Notes under the pieces: model-generated | What the model was told of the DNA's origin: nothing | The model's input: the letters and a program-made list of their open reading frames with translations, nothing else | Databases searched by the model: none | Made by a program: the position numbers and the translations under genes | Assembly (NCBI GenBank): GCA_029219125.1 | Contig: JAQXSU010000079.1 | Location: 1 to 11,474 of the forward strand | Origin: Bacillota bacterium | GTDB lineage: Bacteria; Bacillota; Clostridia; Peptostreptococcales; Anaerovoracaceae | Direction: 5' to 3' | DNA length: 11,474 nucleotides | Shown: piece by piece, positions 6,901-11,474 of the stretch | How positions within the stretch are numbered: position 1 is the first letter of the stretch | How the letters are laid out: the number at the start of each line of letters is the position of its first letter

Positions 6901-8193
6901 TCACTCTCCTTCCTGAAGTCCAAGGGCTTCTCTCTGTAAGAAGATGTATTCAGGAACTGCCTGTTCCTTAATAACACCTCTTGCGCACATATACTGACAT
7001 ACCTTGCAGTCTTCACAGATTTCCGGATCGATGACCGCATGCTTGCCTTCTGCGTAAATGGCGCCGTTCGGGCAGTTGGCCTTGCAGTCTCCGCAGGCGA
7101 TACAGCCGGAGTCGCAGACTGCTGCTTTATCTTCATAATCGTCTTCGGAAGAACATGGCACCATCTTGATTCCCTTATATGGAACCATAACAATCAGCTT
7201 CTTCGGACATGCATATGTACAATCCTTACATCCGACGCACTTGTCCGGATCTACCTTGGCAGTTCCGTTTACAATGGTCAGCGCGCCGTAGCGGCATACG
7301 CCGGTACAGGTGCCCTGTCCCAGGCAGCCGGTGGTGCAAAGACCGTAGTCCTTCGGGTTCAGCCTGGCAGCTTCTGTACATGTCTGGATTCCCATTTCCT
7401 TATATTTCTCGGAAGCACGGTTTCCGCCGCTGCATCTTACGAAAGCAACTTTATCCTTCAGCACAGTCAGATCATGCATGGTGTCTACGATGATTTTCTT
7501 TCTGCACTTTACAGTACAAGCCACACAGCCGACACACTTGTCATAGTCGATGACTGCGTGATTATCAATAATGGAAACTGCACCTTCCGGACATGCGCGT
7601 TCGCATTCTCCGCAGGCGATACATCCGAAGCCGCAGGTCTTTCTTACTACTTCATCGTCCTCTTCTGTGGAAGAACACGGGATGAAGTTGGTTGCGTCAG
7701 CCGGAACCATTCTGATGATATATTGCGGACAGACTGCTGCGTTGGCGCAGGCTCCGCACCCTGTACATTTTTCCTTATCGATGACAACCTTTCCAAGTTC
7801 CAGTTTCATCGCATCGAATTTACATACGTCCATGCAGGAACCAACGCCTACACAGCCGCTCTTACACTCGCCCCTTACGAAGCCTGCCTCAACGGCTTCC
7901 CTGCAGGACCCTGCGCCAGCGAACCTGGCTTTTCCGGCAGCTCTTCCGCTGCACGCAATAAAGGCGATCTCATCCTTCGCAGGAACGGATTCCACGCCCA
8001 GTACTGCTGCAATTTCGTCCACTGTTTCCTGTTTCACAGCCGGACACATAGCAGCATCCTTCGCAGATGCGATGGCTTCCGCACATTCCGCACAGGTTGC
8101 CTTGCCACAACCGCCGAAACCGCCGCAATCCACGCCTGGCAGAAGTGACAGAATCTTCTTGATGACTTCTGCTGCGTCGTGATTTGTACTCAT
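6901..8193 (-). CDS. RnfB-like soluble polyferredoxin with a tandemly duplicated iron-sulfur module
   Basis: This 430-residue protein has 45 cysteines. Residues ~18-66 form an RnfB-type FeS domain (LPGVDCGG, then C29, C34, C37 and C50, ending in a VDEIAAVLG helix). Residues 76-248 and 249-~410 are two copies of the RnfB ferredoxin module. Each copy has a CSG strand, a C-x3-C-x5-C-x3-C group, a C-x2-C-x2-C group closed by a fourth Cys, a PCSS strand, C-x3-C-x2-C-x2-C-x3-C, and a final C-x2-C-x2-C-x3-C. By family rules this could hold four [4Fe-4S] clusters per copy plus one at the N-terminus, nine in all. RnfB normally starts with a membrane helix; here there is none, and no rnfCDGEA genes are near, so a cytosolic electron carrier is likely. 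The ATG at 8193 has AAAGGAGGAG (8201-8210) at 9 bases; earlier in-frame starts lack a site. First gene of the PFOR-Nfn operon. Confidence 0.88.
   Translation of the reverse strand: MSTNHDAAEVIKKILSLLPGVDCGGFGGCGKATCAECAEAIASAKDAAMCPAVKQETVDEIAAVLGVESVPAKDEIAFIACSGRAAGKARFAGAGSCREAVEAGFVRGECKSGCVGVGSCMDVCKFDAMKLELGKVVIDKEKCTGCGACANAAVCPQYIIRMVPADATNFIPCSSTEEDDEVVRKTCGFGCIACGECERACPEGAVSIIDNHAVIDYDKCVGCVACTVKCRKKIIVDTMHDLTVLKDKVAFVRCSGGNRASEKYKEMGIQTCTEAARLNPKDYGLCTTGCLGQGTCTGVCRYGALTIVNGTAKVDPDKCVGCKDCTYACPKKLIVMVPYKGIKMVPCSSEDDYEDKAAVCDSGCIACGDCKANCPNGAIYAEGKHAVIDPEICEDCKVCQYMCARGVIKEQAVPEYIFLQREALGLQEGE
6906..6913 (-). promoter_or_regulatory. Ribosome binding site that fixes the PFOR start
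   Basis: GGAAGGAG read on the minus strand lies inside the last codons of the polyferredoxin gene. It is 10 bases before the GTG at 6895 but only about one base before the GTG at 6904, so the downstream GTG is the likely start. Ribosomes ending the polyferredoxin message would land almost on the PFOR start. Confidence 0.7.
6964..7968 (-). repeat. Internal tandem duplication within the polyferredoxin gene
   Basis: Codons 76-248 and 249-410 encode two homologous modules. All 20 cysteines of module 1 (81, 97, 110, 114, 120, 124, 143, 146, 149, 155, 173, 187, 191, 194, 197, 201, 220, 223, 226, 230) have a partner 173-176 residues later in module 2. The remaining residues differ considerably, so the duplication is old rather than a recent copying event. 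Confidence 0.88.
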
Positions 8194-8261
8194 TGAAAAA
8201 CTCCTCCTTTGCCAAAACTCTTTGCTATCAGAGCTGTGTTTTGTATACATCTTCATTGTCC

Positions 8262-8290
8262 ATCTTACCCCTTTGGTATAGAAAAGTCAA
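8262..8290 (-). promoter_or_regulatory. Sigma-A-type promoter of the polyferredoxin-PFOR-nfn operon
   Basis: On the minus strand TTGACT (8285-8290) and TAAGAT (8262-8267) are separated by exactly 17 bases. This predicts a transcript start near 8255 and a leader of about 60 bases before the ATG at 8193. I see no strong hairpin or riboswitch in that leader. Confidence 0.72.
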
Positions 8291-8452
8291 GCGAGTATGC
8301 TACTTTTTTAACAAACTTTCTGAGTTTTTTTTCACGTACATTTTATGCCGGAAAAACCATTGAAATTTGAACAAAATCGCCACAGCATTCCTTTCTTTTT
8401 TTTGCATCTGCGCTTTGCTTTTCATCCTGTTCTTCACCCCAATTCCTGCCTC

Positions 8453-8476
8453 TGCATAAGTTGGATTATGCATAAG
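8453..8476. repeat. Direct repeat TGCATAAG x2 with a palindrome
   Basis: TGCATAAG occurs at 8453-8460 and again at 8469-8476, 16 bases apart. The second copy is part of the perfect palindrome TTATGCATAA (8466-8475). Spacing of about one and a half helical turns between divergent promoters could suit a regulator, but no known binding motif matches. Confidence 0.35.
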
Positions 8477-8484
8477 CATTCCGC

Positions 8485-8508
8485 TTTTCAGAGGGTGAAA
8501 TCTGAAAA
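8485..8508. repeat. 8-base inverted repeat (hairpin or operator)
   Basis: TTTTCAGA (8485-8492) and TCTGAAAA (8501-8508) flank an 8-base spacer. It is AT-rich and has no clear terminator T-run on the plus strand. Read on the minus strand it lies far upstream of the operon promoter. Its role is unknown. Confidence 0.35.
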
Positions 8509-8578
8509 AATCCGATATGCCTTATTACTTTATGCTTTTGGATTAATAATATAAACAATTTTCTTTTCGGTACTTTTC

Positions 8579-8607
8579 TTTACACGAATCGGCCAATTTG
8601 CTATAAT
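8579..8607 (+). promoter_or_regulatory. Extended -10 promoter of the C39-like gene
   Basis: TTTACA (8579-8584), a 17-base spacer and a perfect TATAAT (8602-8607) are preceded by TG at 8599-8600, giving the extended -10 form TGnTATAAT. The transcript should start near 8614, leaving a leader of about 58 bases with AGGAG (8658-8662) 9 bases before the ATG. Confidence 0.82.
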
Positions 8608-8671
8608 CCAGTTATGACCCGATTGATTTTGCTAATACGAAATAAATCCAGATTAACAGGAGTGTTTTCAA

Positions 8672-10228
8672 ATGAAAAACAATAATTTCGCCGGTCGTAT
8701 ATCCATCACCGGCAACCACGTCAAGCTGACCACAGCCGACGCATTCTCTTCCGGGCAGATGTCCGGGCTGATCCTGACTGAAACCTCGGACAGTGCGATT
8801 CTCCGTATGGAATCGGCAGGCGAGGCTTTCTATCTTTCGCAGATCTATGAAACAGAAAAGCCGTTTAATGATCTCGTCGCTTCCTGGAATGCAGAGACAC
8901 CCGAAGGTTCCTATACAGAGATTTTCGCGCGGGTCTATCTGCCGGAGTACGATGGCTGGACAGATCCAAACGGCATCATATACGACGGATGGAGCGACTG
9001 GATTTCCTGGGGAAAATGGAGCCCTTATATTGCCCGCAGCTGCCCGCATCAGCAGGATTCCCATCCAAGAAAAGACAGTGAGGAAGAAAACGGCTGGGTC
9101 TTCGCCAATTCCCGTTACTGCGGTGGTGACAGCTCTCTCAATGTCCGCGGCAGCCTGACTGCGTCCGCCTTTCAGCTGAAGGCTGTTCTTCATGCAGAGG
9201 AAGGATGTAAGGTGCTTCCTTCTCTGCGACTTCTGGCTGCCACATGGAAAAACACAAACGACCCGACCTGGCAGTCTGACTGCTCTTATCCGGAAGAACC
9301 CGTGGAGCCTGCGGCTTCTGTTCTTCTTGACACGCCGGCGCTTTCCCAGATGGTCCGCGATCCCGATTACGGGAATGTCATCTGCTCTGCTACGAGCATA
9401 ACCATGCTGATGAACGGGCAGGGCGCTGATCTGCTTCCTGAGGACGTAACACTGGTCAACTATGATTACGCCTTCGGCGGCAACGGCAACTGGAGCTTCA
9501 CCTGCGCTGCTGCAGGATCCTACGGCTATGAAAGCTATGTTTCCTATTCCAGCTTTGAGGCAGTCCGTCAGGAGCTGACGAAGGGATATGCCGTCGGCTT
9601 TTCTGTAAAGTACAGCAGCAAGGACAATGATGATCAGCCTTATCTGATCAACGCACCCGGCCATACCAACGGTCATCTCATTACCATCGTTGGCTATTAT
9701 TTCAATGAGGAACTGGGTGAATACGTCTATTACTCCAATGACCCCGGCACAGACAGCGATGCCGATACAGCCCACAGGGAATATCGCCAGTCGCAGCTGG
9801 ATAAATGCTGGTACCGCCGGGCTGCCTATTTCCTACATAAAAAGCAGGATGGGGCCGGTAATTATGTGCGTAGCTACCGTCAGGCAACCCTGATTCCGGC
9901 AGCCGACAGACCTGGCCTCTGGGCACTCACTGCAGAAGAAGGCCGAGTCGCCCTTCCGAAGGATTTCCTGGAAGGACGGCGGGAAACATTTGGTGACCAC
10001 GGCACAATCTGTTACTACGCAGAAGAGGATCTGGCAGACATTCCTGACACCTGCCGTCGCGTTACCGGCAACCACAAATTCCGCTATGACGGCATCTCCA
10101 TCACGGAGGACGGCTGTCTTACCTTCGCAGAGAACGCCATGGAGCAGCTCCTGGACGCAGGTAAAACCATTAGACTGCTGGTGCTGTTCAACAGCGGCAT
10201 TATGTATACTGCCGCTGTTTCAAAGTAG
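8672..10228 (+). CDS. C39-like (papain-fold) peptidase family protein, no signal peptide
   Basis: The 518-residue product belongs to the Peptidase_C39_2-like group. A beta-rich N-terminal domain (~1-195) carries FNDLVASWNAETPEG (65-79) and GWSDWISWGKW (106-116), resembling the sugar-binding-like domain of this family. The peptidase domain follows (~217-388): TPALSQM (221-227), ICSATSITMLM with likely nucleophile C238, GHLITIVGYY with H335, and SNDPGTD with N356/D357 as the third catalytic position. Residues ~390-518 form a C-terminal domain I do not recognise. Known relatives are usually secreted, yet the N-terminus here is polar, with no hydrophobic segment. An in-frame TAA at 8654-8656 rules out a longer start. 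The protein is therefore either cytosolic or exported by another route. It stands alone between its own promoter and terminator. Fold assignment is fairly sure; substrate and activity are unknown. Confidence 0.8.
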   Translation: MKNNNFAGRISITGNHVKLTTADAFSSGQMSGLILTETSDSAILRMESAGEAFYLSQIYETEKPFNDLVASWNAETPEGSYTEIFARVYLPEYDGWTDPNGIIYDGWSDWISWGKWSPYIARSCPHQQDSHPRKDSEEENGWVFANSRYCGGDSSLNVRGSLTASAFQLKAVLHAEEGCKVLPSLRLLAATWKNTNDPTWQSDCSYPEEPVEPAASVLLDTPALSQMVRDPDYGNVICSATSITMLMNGQGADLLPEDVTLVNYDYAFGGNGNWSFTCAAAGSYGYESYVSYSSFEAVRQELTKGYAVGFSVKYSSKDNDDQPYLINAPGHTNGHLITIVGYYFNEELGEYVYYSNDPGTDSDADTAHREYRQSQLDKCWYRRAAYFLHKKQDGAGNYVRSYRQATLIPAADRPGLWALTAEEGRVALPKDFLEGRRETFGDHGTICYYAEEDLADIPDTCRRVTGNHKFRYDGISITEDGCLTFAENAMEQLLDAGKTIRLLVLFNSGIMYTAAVSK

Positions 10229-10272
10229 CGTTTCGAAATGACGGTTGAAAGCAGCATAATGATTTTTATCCC

Positions 10273-10310
10273 AAAACAGTGCAGTGGATTACCGCTGCAC
10301 TGTTTTTTTT
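10273..10310 (+). terminator. Strong intrinsic terminator of the C39-like gene
   Basis: AAAACAGTGCAG (10273-10284) pairs with CTGCACTGTTTT (10295-10306). The stem extends inward through TGG/CCG with one G-U pair to a 4-base loop (10288-10291), about 15 pairs in all. Eight T residues (10303-10310) follow. It isolates the gene from the downstream transporter. Confidence 0.93.
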
Positions 10311-10313
10311 CTC

Positions 10314-10341
10314 TTTACAATCTGTTTTTTTCGTATAGAAT
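10314..10341 (+). promoter_or_regulatory. Probable promoter of the AEC transporter gene
   Basis: TTTACA (10314-10319) and TAGAAT (10336-10341) are spaced 16 bases apart, immediately after the terminator. The predicted start is near 10348, with a leader of about 55 bases. A TATAAA at 10341-10346 is an alternative -10 but lacks a good -35 partner. Confidence 0.5.
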
Positions 10342-10402
10342 ATAAAGATGGGTAATGAAGACGCAGATGGGGAGTACAAGACAGAAGAAAGAGGAGTAAT
10401 AA

Positions 10403-11314
10403 ATGGCGAACGTATTGACCAGAGCGGGATCATTCATCGCAATTATTTTTATCGGTTATTTCCTTCGAAGAAAAGGTTTTTTCAAAGCTGCAGATTTCGA
10501 TGTTCTTTCGAAAATCGTTGTTAGAATCACACTTCCGGCCGCGATTATCTATAATTTCTCCGGGATGGAACTGGATCTTTCCATGCTCTTTGTTGCTGTG
10601 CTAGGTTTCTGCGGAGGCATTCTGTATATACTTCTCGGCTTTTTATCCGGCCTGCACAGTGAAAAAAATATCCGGGCCTTTCAGATCCTCAATCTGTCCG
10701 GCTACAACATCGGGAACTTTGCTCTGCCTTTCACCCAGAGTTTTTTAGGACCTGCAGGCATCATAACCACCAGCCTTTTCGATACAGGAAATGCATTTAT
10801 CTGCATGGGCTCAGCCTATGCGGTAGCTTCTTCTGTCAAAGGAGGGAAAACCCGCCACCTTGCCCTGCGGATTGTTAAAACACTGTTTTCCTCCATACCT
10901 TTTGACACCTATCTTGTCATGATCACACTCTGCCTTCTGCATCTGACACCTCCCCAGTGTGTTCTGACTCTGGCGGAGATTATCAGCAATTCCAATTCAT
11001 TTCTGGCCATGCTCATGATCGGCGTCGGATTCCATCTGTCCGGAGACAGAACGCAGCTTCCGGTCATTGTCCGGATTCTTATCCTGCGGTATCTGACGGC
11101 AGCCCTCCTTTCGGCAGCCTTCTACTTTCTCCTTCCGTTCCGTCTTGAAATACGGCAGACCCTCGCCATTCTGGCTTTCAGCCCCATTGCATCCATCGTC
11201 CCGGCATTCACGGCAGAACTGAAAGAGGACGTGGGACTGTCCAGCGCCATCAATTCCATGTCCATCATTCTAAGTATTATCTGTATGGTTACTGTCATGT
11301 CCCTTGTTTTATAG
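10403..11314 (+). CDS. AEC-family transporter (auxin efflux carrier / malate permease type)
   Basis: This 303-residue integral membrane protein has about ten hydrophobic helices (roughly 8-21, 34-50, 60-84, 99-116, 119-142, 166-184, 188-210, 221-244, 252-270, 281-302). Family hallmarks are RITLPAAIIYNFSGM (41-55) after helix 1, the glycine/asparagine-rich broken helix GYNIGNFALPF (100-110) with GPAGIITTSLFDTGNA (116-131), and the repeated half with SFLAMLMIGVGF (199-210). The length is typical. Bacterial members move organic acids such as malate, or amino acids, out of or into the cell; the substrate cannot be told from sequence. GAGGAG (10391-10396) lies 6 bases before the ATG. The stop codon overlaps the stop of the convergent gene at 11309. 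Confidence 0.9.
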   Translation: MANVLTRAGSFIAIIFIGYFLRRKGFFKAADFDVLSKIVVRITLPAAIIYNFSGMELDLSMLFVAVLGFCGGILYILLGFLSGLHSEKNIRAFQILNLSGYNIGNFALPFTQSFLGPAGIITTSLFDTGNAFICMGSAYAVASSVKGGKTRHLALRIVKTLFSSIPFDTYLVMITLCLLHLTPPQCVLTLAEIISNSNSFLAMLMIGVGFHLSGDRTQLPVIVRILILRYLTAALLSAAFYFLLPFRLEIRQTLAILAFSPIASIVPAFTAELKEDVGLSSAINSMSIILSIICMVTVMSLVL

Positions 11315-11474
11315 CTCTACAGCTTCTTCTGTTTCCAAAATCTGTTTCCGGATGATCAGCCTGTACTCTGCCATAAGCAGAAGCATGCAGGAAAACCAGG
11401 ATGCGTAATAAGCGATATAGATAGCCATGGTGGAATGAAATGCCGGAAACAGCACTGTCACTGCCGTCACGCGG
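11309..11474 (-). CDS. C-terminal end of an unidentified membrane protein (partial)
   Basis: A minus-strand frame is open from the right edge for 54 codons and ends in TAA at 11309-11311. It starts with VTAVTVLFPAF, continues into a hydrophobic aromatic segment (MAIYIAYYASWFSCMLLLM) typical of a final transmembrane helix, and ends in a basic then acidic cytosolic tail (EYRLIIRKQILETEEAVEL). The codon pattern and helix-plus-charged-tail structure support a real gene. The layout would suit the end of a multidrug transporter such as the MATE family, but the fragment is too short to assign. The gene is convergent with the AEC transporter, overlapping its stop by 6 bases, and no separate terminator lies between them. 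Confidence 0.65.
   Translation of the reverse strand, partial: RVTAVTVLFPAFHSTMAIYIAYYASWFSCMLLLMAEYRLIIRKQILETEEAVEL

Larger units (their letters stand above)
8291..8578. other. AT-rich divergent intergenic region without a gene
   Basis: This stretch between the two divergent promoters has no reading frame with a credible start or family resemblance. It is rich in T-runs and holds the direct repeat and hairpin listed separately. It may contain upstream regulatory sites, but I recognise no known operator. Confidence 0.5.

Noticed and set aside
7039..8148. Plus-strand open frames antisense to the polyferredoxin gene
   Set aside because: They are open only because the cysteine- and glycine-rich opposite strand rarely produces stops. 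The duplicated cysteine pattern is on the minus strand.
6901..8193. True RnfB subunit of a membrane Rnf complex
   Set aside because: It lacks the N-terminal membrane helix, its module is doubled, and the neighbours are PFOR and Nfn rather than rnfCDGEA.
8300..8320. Possible Rex (NADH-responsive) operator upstream of the redox operon
   Set aside because: TTAACAAA resembles one half-site, but no matching TTGTTAA half lies at the required spacing.
8345..8554. Small plus-strand open frame in the intergenic region
   Set aside because: There is no ribosome binding site, the composition is T-rich, and it resembles no protein I know.
8612..9775. Minus-strand open frame antisense to the C39-like gene
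   Set aside because: The plus strand has promoter, ribosome binding site, peptidase motifs and terminator; the minus frame has none.
1..11474. CRISPR array, tRNA or rRNA genes
   Set aside because: I saw no regularly spaced repeats of array type and no recognisable structural RNA sequences on either strand.

Overview
The window looks like chromosome of a strictly anaerobic Clostridia-type Bacillota. Support comes from a clostridial-type single-chain pyruvate:ferredoxin oxidoreductase (PFOR), an NfnAB pair, strong AGGAGG ribosome binding sites, sigma-A-like promoters and short intergenic gaps. No species can be named from the sequence alone.

Layout. (1) 1-~425: the outer end of an integrated mobile element. 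It holds the C-terminus of a large serine recombinase, a bidirectional terminator that overlaps its stop codon, and a short stretch that must contain the element/chromosome junction. (2) 426-8193, all on the minus strand and read right to left: a compact redox operon driven by a good promoter at 8262-8290. The order is a 45-cysteine, RnfB-like polyferredoxin (6901-8193), PFOR (3368-6895), NfnA (2494-3348) and NfnB (1110-2501). A hairpin terminator at 1053-1079 and xanthine phosphoribosyltransferase xpt (426-1007) follow. (3) 8194-8671: an AT-rich divergent intergenic region. (4) 8672-10228 (+): a C39-like papain-fold peptidase homologue with no signal peptide, with its own extended -10 promoter and strong terminator. 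(5) 10403-11314 (+): an AEC-family membrane transporter. (6) 11309-11474 (-): the C-terminal end of an unidentified membrane protein whose stop codon interlocks with that of the transporter.

How the genes work together. PFOR oxidises pyruvate to acetyl-CoA and puts low-potential electrons on ferredoxin. NfnAB couples reduced ferredoxin plus NADH oxidation to NADP+ reduction (the reaction is reversible). The polyferredoxin encoded first in the operon is soluble and could carry or buffer electrons between the two. The set therefore reads as a pyruvate-to-NADPH electron module, which is an inference from gene order and family knowledge.

The most unusual item is the polyferredoxin. It is an RnfB-type protein whose cysteine-rich module is duplicated in tandem, with all 20 cysteines kept in both copies. 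It lacks the RnfB membrane anchor and has no other rnf genes next to it.
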